Shown here: piece after piece, positions 1 through 7,602 of the stretch
Layout: each line of letters opens with the position of its first letter
Position numbering within the stretch: position 1 is the first letter of the stretch
Assembly (NCBI GenBank): GCA_903907185.1
Contig: CAIVND010000254.1
Location: forward strand, 1 to 17,486
Reading direction: 5' to 3'
DNA: 17,486 nucleotides
Origin: an uncultured Acidimicrobiaceae bacterium
GTDB taxonomy: Bacteria; Actinomycetota; Acidimicrobiia; Acidimicrobiales; Bog-793
Program-made: the position numbers and the translations under genes
The notes under the pieces: model-generated
The model's database searches: none
The model's input: the letters and a program-made list of their open reading frames with translations, nothing else
Told to the model about the DNA's origin: nothing

Positions 1-185
1 CCTCGCTTTAAAAACGCACAATTGAGATCTCTTCCCAAATGCGCCATCGCGGAAGGATAGTGGTAAGTCCTATTCGTAGCACTTCGCCGATAGCACGGGG
101 TTTCGTGGCGAAGCGACGCTGCTGGTCAATGGTCGTCACGTAGGATTCACGCCAAGAGTTTCGAGCAGATGAGGCGGGTGATTCG

Positions 186-1394
186 GTGGTGAATGCAAGG
201 TCGCTGCGGATCGCATTTGTCGCACCACGTTACGGCGAGGGCGTTGTTGGCGGCTCGGAGGCGGTGATGGCTGAGGCCGCATGGGGCCTTGCGGATCGGG
301 GTCATCAGGTCGATCTCCTCACCACCTGCGCTCGTTCGCACTTTTCTTGGGAGAACGAGTTCGAGGCGGGGGTCTCAACCGACCACGGAATCACGGTGCG
401 CCGGTTTCCCACGGTGCGGGCAAAATCTCGGATCCTCGCCGGTGAGCTTGAACGGCGCGTTCAACGTGGAGAGGAGCTGACTGAGGGGGAGGAGGTCGCC
501 TGGGTGAACGGTCGATTTCGGGTTCCCGATCTGTATCTCTATCTTGCGAGCAAACACGAAAACTATGACGCGATCGTTCTCTCCCCTTATCTGTTTTGGT
601 CGACGATCTATGGAGCTGAAGTTGTTCCCGAAAAAACGATCATCATGCCCTGCCTGCACGATGAGTCCTATGCCTATCTGAAGATTGTTGCGAAGACGAT
701 CAGTGCCTCGGCGGGAATCTGGTTTCTCTCTGAACCAGAACATCAACTCGGACACCGCATCGCTCCGGGAATGAGTGCGCATCATCCGGTGGTGGGCGCT
801 GCGGTCAACCTTCCCAAGTCCTATGACCCCGCTGGATTTCGCGAACGCCATGGGTTGACCCGCCCCTTTATCCTCTACGCCGGTCGTCGAGAAGATGGCA
901 AAGGTTGGCGTCAGCTTCTTGGTGGATTTGCCGCGGCACTCGTTGGGAACGATCTTCCCTTTGATCTCGTGACGGTTGGGGTTGGCGCGCCAAATGTTCC
1001 CGAGGGCATCAGCTCCCGGGTGATCGATCTCGGATTTTTGACAACCGAAGAACTACCAAACGCGTTTGCTGCCGCTGAGGCGATGATCCAGCCAAGTGTC
1101 AATGAGAGTTTCTCGCGGACGATGATGGAGTCGTGGCTTGCTGGTACGCCAGTAATCGCGAACGCAAAGGGTGAGGTCATCACGTGGCACTGCGAGCGAT
1201 CGGGGGGCGGGCTCACCTATAACGATGATCTTGAGTTTGCTCAGTGTCTTCGATTTATCGCTGAGGCACCAAAGGCCGCATCGGCGCTTGCGGAGCGTGG
1301 TCGAGAGTACGTGCTTGCGAACTACACCTGGGAGAGTGTCCTTGATCAGATGGAACACTCGTTGCATACGTTGTTCGCAGATGGTGACCGATGA
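186..1394 (+). CDS. GT4-family glycosyltransferase
   Basis: A 402-residue cytoplasmic glycosyltransferase of the GT-B fold (family GT4), expected to transfer a sugar from an NDP- or GDP-sugar onto a growing surface glycan. The N-terminal Rossmann half begins IAFVAPRYGEGVVGGSE (about residues 9-25), with the glycine-rich loop typical of the acceptor domain. The C-terminal half starts at FILYAGRREDGKGW (about 228-241), the usual first strand of the donor domain. The E-x7-E donor motif is NESFSRTMMES, with E307 and E315. Length is normal for GT4. The start is GTG at 186; a second GTG at 189 is equally possible, and the GAGG at 171-174 is a weak ribosome site. The stop overlaps the next start (ATGA), so the two are translationally coupled. 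Donor and acceptor cannot be read from sequence. Confidence 0.9.
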   Translation: MVNARSLRIAFVAPRYGEGVVGGSEAVMAEAAWGLADRGHQVDLLTTCARSHFSWENEFEAGVSTDHGITVRRFPTVRAKSRILAGELERRVQRGEELTEGEEVAWVNGRFRVPDLYLYLASKHENYDAIVLSPYLFWSTIYGAEVVPEKTIIMPCLHDESYAYLKIVAKTISASAGIWFLSEPEHQLGHRIAPGMSAHHPVVGAAVNLPKSYDPAGFRERHGLTRPFILYAGRREDGKGWRQLLGGFAAALVGNDLPFDLVTVGVGAPNVPEGISSRVIDLGFLTTEELPNAFAAAEAMIQPSVNESFSRTMMESWLAGTPVIANAKGEVITWHCERSGGGLTYNDDLEFAQCLRFIAEAPKAASALAERGREYVLANYTWESVLDQMEHSLHTLFADGDR

Positions 1395-2152
1395 GAGTTC
1401 TCGTTGTCGGTACCGTCCCACCTCCTGGAGGGTCTGTTGCAAAAGAGCTCGCGGGCATTGCCGCTGAGCGGAGTGAAACAGGCGATGAGGTTTGCGTGTT
1501 CTCGCCCGATCCCCGGAGTGCCGCGCACTACACCGGGAACCTCCGAGATCTGCTCCTTCCGATCCGCCTAGCGCTCCTCTCACCGAAGTTCGACGCGCTG
1601 GTGCTCCGTATCGAAGCTGGTCTTCCCCTTGGAGAACAGACCAATCGACTGGTGCGCGCGGCCACGCTCTTTAGTCTTGGCCTGGTTGTTCGAATGTTCT
1701 CCGAGGTCACCCTTCGACTTGACTCACCGATCCCTCTGCCTGGTGGTATCGGCGGACGCGCGACGACGGATCTCTGGAAGGGCGCAACGTCGATCGTCGT
1801 TGCGAACGAAGAGGATCGTCAGCGGATGCTCGCAGCGCCGGGAGTTGATCCCGAGCGCGTCGAGATCGCCGTTCCCATGGTCGTAACGATCGAACGAAGC
1901 GATGACGCATGGCCGAACGCAACGACAACTGATCTGCGTGAGCAGGTGCTTGAGCGGATCCGAAGGCGAACCCGGGCGGAGCGGCGTGCGAACAGCGCTC
2001 GTGTCGACCTCGGAGCTGTTGGTGTGGGGCCACTCACCTCGACGACTTTTTCAGCGGGTAGCCCGGTTCGACCGAGCGGTGTCCTGGTGGCGAAGGCAGC
2101 ATGTTCTCGCATTGTCCGCGAGCTGTTGATGTTGTCGCCAAAAGCCAAATAG
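1391..2152 (+). CDS. GT-B N-domain-like protein, function unknown
   Basis: A 253-residue protein whose start overlaps the stop of the preceding glycosyltransferase by 4 bp. It opens with MRVLVVGTVPPPGGSVAKEL, a classic GT-B N-terminal beta-strand plus glycine loop. It continues with strands such as FDALVLRIEAG and ATSIVVANEEDRQRM (about residues 140-154), which resembles the end of a GT-B acceptor domain. No donor-binding half and no E-x7-E motif follow. Instead there is a basic Arg-rich stretch (about residues 185-205, RIRRRTRAERRANSARV) and a short tail. It may be a half-glycosyltransferase acting with a partner, a degenerate enzyme, or a gene that lost its 3' half. It ends 45 bp before the convergent two-domain glycosyltransferase gene, and I see no strong terminator between them. 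Confidence 0.75.
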   Translation: MRVLVVGTVPPPGGSVAKELAGIAAERSETGDEVCVFSPDPRSAAHYTGNLRDLLLPIRLALLSPKFDALVLRIEAGLPLGEQTNRLVRAATLFSLGLVVRMFSEVTLRLDSPIPLPGGIGGRATTDLWKGATSIVVANEEDRQRMLAAPGVDPERVEIAVPMVVTIERSDDAWPNATTTDLREQVLERIRRRTRAERRANSARVDLGAVGVGPLTSTTFSAGSPVRPSGVLVAKAACSRIVRELLMLSPKAK

Positions 2153-2197
2153 TTCGACCAGTTCAACTAGCCCGACGAGCCGACCGTTCGAGGCGAG

Positions 2198-4591
2198 CTA
2201 GTGCTCCCCGATGAGCTGCAACATGGTGCGAGCGGCTGTGTCAAAACTGTGCTGTTCGCAGTAACGCGCACTCGCGCGCCCGAGATCGGTGCGCAGCAAA
2301 GGATCATCGAGGAGTTCAGCGACCACTTGTGCGAGTTCGTCAGCGCTGATTGAAACAGGAACATGGCGCACGACATCTCGTGGAATCTCTCCCGACCAGC
2401 CCGTGTCGCTCACGATCGTTGCAAGTGAGGTTGCAAGGCACTCGCCAACCGCCGCGCTCGCCTCACCGTTGCTCTTCGCCCGAAGCTGAATCGCGATCTG
2501 TGCACTCTTCAGCCATGCGCGGTAGCTCGTTGGGTCAAGCGGACCGGTGAAGCCGACACGATCGAGTACCCCGAGTTCGATCGCGACATCAACAAGTTGT
2601 TTGCTCATTACCTCAGAGATTGGACCGACGAAGACAAGTCGAAGTTCAGGTCGTTCGCTGAGCCCTGCGATTGATTCGATGAGAAGCTCAGGTCGCTTGA
2701 TCGGATCGACGATGCCAAAGTGAGCGAGATAAGAAACCGCGTCAGGTGGCGGAGCGAGTCCCCAAAGATCGAGCGGAAGCTGTTCGAGTGCACCTGGTCG
2801 GCTCTCGGTCGAATGCTCGAAACCGGGGAGATCAATGCGTGGCTCTTCCATCGCGAAGGGGAGGGCGTAGATGTGATGTTCTGTTCCAGATTGTGCGTCG
2901 ATCGTCGCGAGCGTGACCGCAGCCGCAGAGGTGACAAAGAATGCCGCGCTCATCGCGATGACGTCTCTCGCCATTAATAGCCCATAGCGATCGAGATCGC
3001 CCTCGCTGAGCTCACCTCCACTGCCAAGCGATGAGGGGAGAAGATGTTCATACATCTGCTCAATCTCACGGCCAAGACCTCCCGGAACAAGTCCAGGATC
3101 ACCGTGTACATGGCGGTAGAGATTGACGAGCCGAACATCGTGGCTCATCACGATGCCGCGCCGCTTCTTTAACATTGCGAACGCTCCGAGATGATGGTGA
3201 CTATTGCCGAGCACATAGATCACCTCATCAAATCGACCGGTGAGATATTCAACGTGCTGGAGGGCCTCAACTCGGTGGAGAACAGTTCCCGGCGGTGCGG
3301 TTTGATCTGGGGTAGGCCCATCGCTGAAGCAGGTGACATCAACTTTTTCGGTCGCGACCATTGCCTCGATGAACCGGTAGCTGTATTGGGCGACACCCGT
3401 AGCCGCTGGAGGCAGTGGAGTGATGACCGCGATACGTGGCCTTGCTCGCCGAAGCGATCGATGAGATTTCGTTCGATCTGCAGCGGCGAGTAGGCGCTCG
3501 AAACTTAGCGCTGTTCGTTCACCAACCTCCTCCCAACTTTGGATAGCGGCGTGCGGATGTTGCTCGGTCTTTGTGAGCGCAGTGGTAATTGCCGCTGCAA
3601 TCTGGTGGGAATCAGATGGATCAAAGAGCTGACCGAGGGGGAGGAGTTCGTCAAGTGGTGAGATGGCCGATGCGATAACCGGCGTTTCACAGGCAATGGC
3701 CTCCACGACCGGTAGTCCGTATCCCTCCGCGAGTGAGGGAAAACACACAAGAGCAGCTCCCTGGACGACGCTAACGAGGTCGACGTCGTTGAGATATCCC
3801 GGAACCACAATGGTGTCTTGTCCTCCAAGGTGGCGGAGGTGGTTCTTGGTCGGCTCATCGAACGCACCGGTAATCACCAGTTGGTAGTGGTCTTTGATCT
3901 CGGGTGACAGCTTTGACCAGGCGTCGATGAGCCGCTCATTGTTCTTCCGGGGATGTGAGCCACTGGGATAGAGCACATAGGGGCGACTGAGCCCATGAGT
4001 ACTCAGCAGCACCTGGGCACGAGACTGGGCGTGGTTTCGATCGATCGGCGGTTGAAAAGCTGCCTGAGCAGCCGCGCCGACAAGGCTGATCCGTGCGGGA
4101 TCGACACCAAGGATCGAGGTCAGATCTCGGGCAACGCCCAACGAGAGGACGAAATGGTGATCGAGTGCACGTACAAGCTCAAGGCGCGTTCGGTATCGGC
4201 GACGTTCAGCGGCATCGATGAGCTCATTCGCAAGATCTTTCGCGGGGATGAGATCGTAGATCGTGGCGCTCGTGAGCTGTCCCATATAACGCAGAGGGAG
4301 AAGGGACGAGGCAGGTTGTGCAAGGTCAAAGGGGCAGAGTTGATGAAAAAGCGTCGCACGCTGCACGAGGTCTGCCGAGTGGTGCATGACCTTTCCACTA
4401 TCAACGAGTTCACCCACCGATCCGGGCGGAGCGAGGCTCGGTTCGAGAAGATAGGCGCTTACGAGACTTGGCCGGGCTCGCTCGAGTGCAATGCACCAAT
4501 CCAGTGCGTAGCGCGCTATCCCACGTCCTCGGCTTGTTTCACTTTGTAGCGCGGAGATATCGACAACTATCGGCGCCTCGGTTACCGCCAA
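2198..4591 (-). CDS. Tandem two-domain GT4-type glycosyltransferase
   Basis: A 797-residue fusion of two complete GT-B modules. Module 1 (about residues 1-370) has the donor-domain strand YVLYPSGSHPRKNNERL (205-221) and the E-x7-E motif AEGYGLPVVE with E289 and E297. A basic linker (about 374-385) leads to module 2, which restarts with RIAVITPLPPAATGVAQYS (386-404), a standard GT4 N-terminus. Its donor motif is less regular (SNGEASAAVGE, E710/E717, six residues between the glutamates). Such fusions usually add two different linkages, or one linkage processively, to a polysaccharide repeat. The start is TTG at 4589-4591; an in-frame TGA lies only 12 nt upstream of it and no ATG or GTG intervenes, so the start is well constrained. 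It follows the small coiled-coil gene by 10 bp, suggesting co-transcription. Confidence 0.9.
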   Translation of the reverse strand: MAVTEAPIVVDISALQSETSRGRGIARYALDWCIALERARPSLVSAYLLEPSLAPPGSVGELVDSGKVMHHSADLVQRATLFHQLCPFDLAQPASSLLPLRYMGQLTSATIYDLIPAKDLANELIDAAERRRYRTRLELVRALDHHFVLSLGVARDLTSILGVDPARISLVGAAAQAAFQPPIDRNHAQSRAQVLLSTHGLSRPYVLYPSGSHPRKNNERLIDAWSKLSPEIKDHYQLVITGAFDEPTKNHLRHLGGQDTIVVPGYLNDVDLVSVVQGAALVCFPSLAEGYGLPVVEAIACETPVIASAISPLDELLPLGQLFDPSDSHQIAAAITTALTKTEQHPHAAIQSWEEVGERTALSFERLLAAADRTKSHRSLRRARPRIAVITPLPPAATGVAQYSYRFIEAMVATEKVDVTCFSDGPTPDQTAPPGTVLHRVEALQHVEYLTGRFDEVIYVLGNSHHHLGAFAMLKKRRGIVMSHDVRLVNLYRHVHGDPGLVPGGLGREIEQMYEHLLPSSLGSGGELSEGDLDRYGLLMARDVIAMSAAFFVTSAAAVTLATIDAQSGTEHHIYALPFAMEEPRIDLPGFEHSTESRPGALEQLPLDLWGLAPPPDAVSYLAHFGIVDPIKRPELLIESIAGLSERPELRLVFVGPISEVMSKQLVDVAIELGVLDRVGFTGPLDPTSYRAWLKSAQIAIQLRAKSNGEASAAVGECLATSLATIVSDTGWSGEIPRDVVRHVPVSISADELAQVVAELLDDPLLRTDLGRASARYCEQHSFDTAARTMLQLIGEH

Positions 4592-4601
4592 CGCGTGCCG
4601 C

Positions 4602-4928
4602 TCACGTCAGCGCGGAGCTAGTTCCGCCAGATTGGCCCGTTCCGAGGCTTTGGGGTGCGAGGTAGGGCTGCTCCTGTTCGAGTGCATCGAGTCGAGCATC
4701 GGCTGCCTGAAGAAGGCGACCCATAAGCTCGGTGGCATCGCCGTCTGCGTCGAGCTGAGCCTGAATGAGCAGTCGGAGCTGGGCCAATTCGCCCCGCATC
4801 TCGTCGAGCTTTTTGACCACATGCTCTTCGACAGCGGAGGTCCGGTCCTCGCAGGCTACGACCCGGCCGGGAAGCGACGCTGCGGTACGTGCTCGGCGGA
4901 GCAGATGTCGTTTTGACCGGTCTCCCAC
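4602..4928 (-). CDS. Small coiled-coil protein of unknown function
   Basis: About 108 residues from a GTG at 4928, chosen because GGGGAG (4933-4938 on the complement) lies just upstream. An ATG at 4964 would give 120 residues, and the reading frame stays open to 5054. The N-terminus is basic. The middle and C-terminal parts are helical, with heptad-like leucines (VVKKLDEMRGELAQLRLLIQ, then LMGRLLQAADARLDALEQ), consistent with a short coiled coil. There is no signal peptide or membrane segment. The codons of the helical part use the same preferred set as neighbouring genes, which supports real coding. It lies 10 bp upstream of the tandem glycosyltransferase and is divergent from the exporter operon. 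A chain-length or scaffold role is only a guess; I do not recognise the family. Confidence 0.6.
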   Translation of the reverse strand: MGDRSKRHLLRRARTAASLPGRVVACEDRTSAVEEHVVKKLDEMRGELAQLRLLIQAQLDADGDATELMGRLLQAADARLDALEQEQPYLAPQSLGTGQSGGTSSALT

Positions 4929-5079
4929 GCGACTCCCCAGTTGATGATCTTGTACTCGCAACATGATACCGATGAAACAAGGCGCAACCATCTCTTCAAC
5001 CTCGACCGCTAGGATTTGAGCCACCGTCCGGGTGCCGATGCCGGCGTTGATCAACGTCGCGAAAAGGGGTCATAGCTGC
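4929..5079. promoter_or_regulatory. Divergent intergenic region before exporter operon
   Basis: This 151-bp stretch separates the minus-strand glycosyltransferase unit from the plus-strand exporter operon, so it should carry promoters for both. TAGGAT at 5010-5015 fits an actinobacterial -10 element (TAnnnT) for the exporter, but no good -35 is visible. The minus-strand frame stays open across it to 5054, so part of it could be coding if that gene starts farther upstream. Confidence 0.35.
5064..5069 (+). promoter_or_regulatory. Ribosome binding site of the exporter permease
   Basis: AAGGGG lies 10 nt before the ATG at 5080. It decides that start over the in-frame ATG at 5032, which has no comparable site. 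Confidence 0.6.
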
Positions 5080-6066
5080 ATGGACGTTGTTAGTCAGACC
5101 GAGCCACCCCTCGTCGAACCCCTCGAGGAGGTGTCGGACGGGTTAACGACAACCGAACGTCTGGGCGCCGCCCGAGGAGAGCTCGCATCTCGCGTCGTCT
5201 CCTCTCGAGTTCGTCTTGGTGCTCGACTAGTCGAGATCTGGACCTCTCGAGAGCTCTTGATGTTCCTCATCCGCAAAGAGCTCAAAGTGAAGTACAAGGG
5301 CAGTTTTTTTGGACTGCTCTGGTCGATGCTCAATCCCGCCGCGGTACTTGGCGTCTACTACGTCGTCTTTAAGTACTTCATGAAGTCCCAGATCCCGAAC
5401 TTCGCGATCTTTCTCTTTAGTGGACTGATCGTCTGGAACTTCTTCAGCGCGACCTTGAATGGTTCGGTAAACGCGATCGTCGCGAACTCGGGGATTGTAA
5501 AGAAGGTCTCCTTCCCGCGCGAGATCCTTGCCATCTCCCAGGTCGGCACCTCACTCGTATTCTTCTTCTTTCAAGCGATTGTTCTCATCATCTTCTTGGT
5601 TGGATTCCACTATGCACCTGCGTGGAACTATCTCCCGCTGATTCCTGTTGCGATGATCGATCTTTTATTACTGACGACGGCGATCTCGATCCTGTTGTCG
5701 GCGATGAATGTCTATCTGCGCGATGTGAAGCACCTCATCGAGGTGCTCTTGCAGGTGTGGTTCTGGGGTATTCCCATCATCTATAGCTACAACCGGGTGT
5801 ATCACCACTCAAAGCTGCTTGGCTGGTTCTTCCTCGCGGATCCGGTCACGCCGATCGTGCTTGCCTTTCAGCGGTCGATCTATGGAAAGGTCAACCCGCT
5901 TCATTCGACCTACCTCAATGGTGGCGATGGACCGATCCTTGCGAACTACCCTTATCACTACTATTTCCTGATGCTCGGCTGGGTCTTTCTTATCGGTGTT
6001 GCGATGATGATCGTTGCCTTTGTGGTGTTTAGTCGCATCGAGGGCAACTTCGCCGAGGAGCTGTAG
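5080..6066 (+). CDS. wzm: ABC-2 polysaccharide export permease (Wzm/TagG type)
   Basis: A 328-residue inner-membrane protein that would form the channel of an ABC exporter moving a lipid-linked polysaccharide out of the cytoplasm. The family hallmark ELKVKYKGSFFGLLWSMLNP lies at about residues 67-86. Hydrophobic segments follow at about 86-102, 108-128, 152-176, 186-209, 222-240 and 294-318, six in total as expected. The loop motif NVYLRDVKHLIE (210-221) is also typical. A cytoplasmic N-terminal tail of about 55 residues precedes the membrane core. The ATG at 5080 is preferred because of AAGGGG at 5064-5069; starting at 5032 would add 16 residues. The gene ends 7 bp before its ATPase partner, so the two form an operon. 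The permease cannot reveal the exported sugar. Confidence 0.93.
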   Translation: MDVVSQTEPPLVEPLEEVSDGLTTTERLGAARGELASRVVSSRVRLGARLVEIWTSRELLMFLIRKELKVKYKGSFFGLLWSMLNPAAVLGVYYVVFKYFMKSQIPNFAIFLFSGLIVWNFFSATLNGSVNAIVANSGIVKKVSFPREILAISQVGTSLVFFFFQAIVLIIFLVGFHYAPAWNYLPLIPVAMIDLLLLTTAISILLSAMNVYLRDVKHLIEVLLQVWFWGIPIIYSYNRVYHHSKLLGWFFLADPVTPIVLAFQRSIYGKVNPLHSTYLNGGDGPILANYPYHYYFLMLGWVFLIGVAMMIVAFVVFSRIEGNFAEEL

Positions 6067-6073
6067 CGATTCA

Positions 6074-7312
6074 ATGAGCAGTGCAATTGAGATTCAGCAT
6101 GTTTCGAAGCAGTTCAAGCTGTATCAGGAGAAGTACACCTCGCTAAAGGAGCGCATTCTGCACGCAGGAAAGCTGCCTTACGAGGAGTTCTGGGCGCTCA
6201 AGGACATCAACCTTGAGATTCAAGCGGGAAAGACCACGGGAATTCTTGGGCGCAACGGCTGTGGGAAATCCACGCTCTTGAAGTGCATCGCCGGGATCAT
6301 CCAACCAAGCTCGGGTCAGGTCATCGTGCGCGGCCAGCTCGCGGCCATGCTCGAACTCGGCGCAGGTATGCAGCCAGATCTCTCAGGACGAGACAACATC
6401 TACCTCAACGGTTCGCTCCTTGGGCTATCTCGCAGGGAGATCGATAAGCGTTTCGACGAGATCGTTGCCTTTGCTGAACTTGAACAGTTCATCGACAACC
6501 AGCTGAAGTACTACTCAACCGGCATGTACGTACGACTCGGGTTTGCCGTAGCCGTCAACGTTGAGCCTGATGTGCTCCTCATCGATGAGGTGCTGGCAGT
6601 TGGTGATGAGCGGTTTCAGGAGAAGTGTCTTGACAAGGTGAAGGAGTTTCAAAAAGAGGGCCGCACGATTGTGGTGGTCTCGCACGCTCCAGAATTGATG
6701 CGGAAACTCTGTGATGAGATCATCGTCATGGAGCACGGCAACGTGGCAATCGTTGCGCCTCCCGGAGAGGCGATTCGTGTCTTTCGCGAGACGCTGATTA
6801 CCGCGGGAATCTCCGTGCCTGACGAGATCGAAGATGATGAACTGAGCGATGACGAGACGGCTCCGGTGAAACATGTTCATCGTAAGGCAGAGTTCCTCAG
6901 CCTTACGGTTGACTATCCAGGCTTTGGCGAACGTCCCTATCTCGTTACCGGTGATCCACTTCGGGTGCGTATTGAGATCCTTGCGCATGAGGCTATTCCG
7001 AGCGCACGTTTTGGCGTGGTCATCTTGACGGAGAAGGAAGAGGTCGTCGCGGCTCAGCTCAGTGGCGAGTTGGCGGGCGGTGATGTTCTCGATGAGGGAA
7101 AGACGGGCATCACCTTTGTCTTCGACACCGTCCCGCTTCTCGATGGAAGTTACGTTGCCAACGTCGACGTCCGTGATGCACATGGTCAGTATCTTGCCTT
7201 CGCGGTTCCGGGTGCGGTCTTTGAGGTGATGAATGTTGGACAGGAGTCAGGTCTGATCTCCATGCCGATGCGGACGGAGATGGATAGCGATGTCACCAGC
7301 ATCGACGCGTAG
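6074..7312 (+). CDS. wzt: Polysaccharide ABC exporter ATPase with C-terminal glycan-binding extension (Wzt type)
   Basis: A 412-residue ATPase that powers the permease encoded just upstream. The nucleotide-binding domain spans about residues 1-240: Walker A GRNGCGKST (59-67), signature YSTGM (147-151), Walker B VLLIDEVLAVGD (167-178) and the switch histidine H204. After an acidic linker (EIEDDELSDDE, 251-261) comes a beta-rich domain of about 140 residues (265-405). It resembles in position and character the Wzt carbohydrate-binding domain that recognises the non-reducing end of a finished O-polysaccharide. That would couple export to chain termination; the comparison is by architecture, not by search. 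The ATG at 6074 is chosen because the family starts with the first beta strand (IEIQHVSKQF). A longer frame from 6014 overlaps the permease and adds no family sequence. Confidence 0.92.
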   Translation: MSSAIEIQHVSKQFKLYQEKYTSLKERILHAGKLPYEEFWALKDINLEIQAGKTTGILGRNGCGKSTLLKCIAGIIQPSSGQVIVRGQLAAMLELGAGMQPDLSGRDNIYLNGSLLGLSRREIDKRFDEIVAFAELEQFIDNQLKYYSTGMYVRLGFAVAVNVEPDVLLIDEVLAVGDERFQEKCLDKVKEFQKEGRTIVVVSHAPELMRKLCDEIIVMEHGNVAIVAPPGEAIRVFRETLITAGISVPDEIEDDELSDDETAPVKHVHRKAEFLSLTVDYPGFGERPYLVTGDPLRVRIEILAHEAIPSARFGVVILTEKEEVVAAQLSGELAGGDVLDEGKTGITFVFDTVPLLDGSYVANVDVRDAHGQYLAFAVPGAVFEVMNVGQESGLISMPMRTEMDSDVTSIDA

Positions 7313-7327
7313 CGTTTGGATGGCGAG

Positions 7328-7333
7328 AAAAGG
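7328..7333 (+). promoter_or_regulatory. Possible ribosome binding site for an ATT-initiated ORF
   Basis: AAAAGG sits 8 nt before the ATT at 7342. The same A4 run is the point where a one-base change would join this ORF to the ATG at 7320, so the site may be coincidental. Confidence 0.35.
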
Positions 7334-7341
7334 TCAAGCTC

Positions 7342-7602
7342 ATTACCAATAATGAGGTCGAGAGTGCGATTAGCGATCTGATCGATCGGGCCGAGCGTGG
7401 CGCTGCTGTTCAGCCACCAGCTCCTAGCACTTACCTGCGTGAGACCTTTGAGCGCTGTGCCCGCCAAGCACTTCGGCGCCCTGATCCCCTTGGTCGATCG
7501 ATGATGCTGCGCAAATTGCTCCGAACCGTAGTCCCTCGTTCACTTCGACCGCTCGCAAAGCGGATGGCTCGTCGCATCCTTCGGGCCGGAGGCCAACGAT
7601 GA
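7342..7602 (+). CDS. Small basic protein in exporter operon, start irregular
   Basis: An open frame between the ATPase and the next glycosyltransferase. Its TGA overlaps that gene's ATG (7599-7602) and its codon choice matches the neighbours, so it appears to be real coding. The N-terminal part is acidic and helical (NNEVESAISDLIDRAERG). The C-terminal 35 residues are strongly basic (for example LRKLLRTVVPRSLRPLAKRM), possibly an amphipathic, membrane-associated or partner-binding helix. No ATG, GTG or TTG lies in frame at the 5' end. Either ATT at 7342 starts it (86 residues, AAAAGG 8 nt upstream), or the true start is ATG at 7320 and one extra A in the A4 run at 7328-7331 shifts the frame. 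With three As the protein would begin MARKVKLITNNEVE. I do not recognise the family. Confidence 0.6.
   Translation: MTNNEVESAISDLIDRAERGAAVQPPAPSTYLRETFERCARQALRRPDPLGRSMMLRKLLRTVVPRSLRPLAKRMARRILRAGGQR

Noticed and set aside
1..60. Possible tail of an upstream gene in frame 1, ending at TAG 58-60
   Set aside because: Only 19 codons are in the window, with no recognisable family sequence.
82..113. 7-bp inverted repeat CTTCGCC/GGCGAAG before the first gene
   Set aside because: The 18-nt loop, lack of a T-tract and absence of any other support make a terminator or regulatory site unconvincing.
2150..2201. Small inverted repeats between the convergent glycosyltransferase genes
   Set aside because: Stems of only 5 bp (TAGTT/AACTA and CTAGC/GCTAG) without a T-tract do not support a terminator call.
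3995..4549. A 184-codon plus-strand open frame
   Set aside because: It lies wholly antisense to module 1 of the two-domain glycosyltransferase and shows no domain signature.
6515..7183. A 222-codon minus-strand open frame
   Set aside because: It is antisense to the ABC ATPase, with no recognisable motifs.
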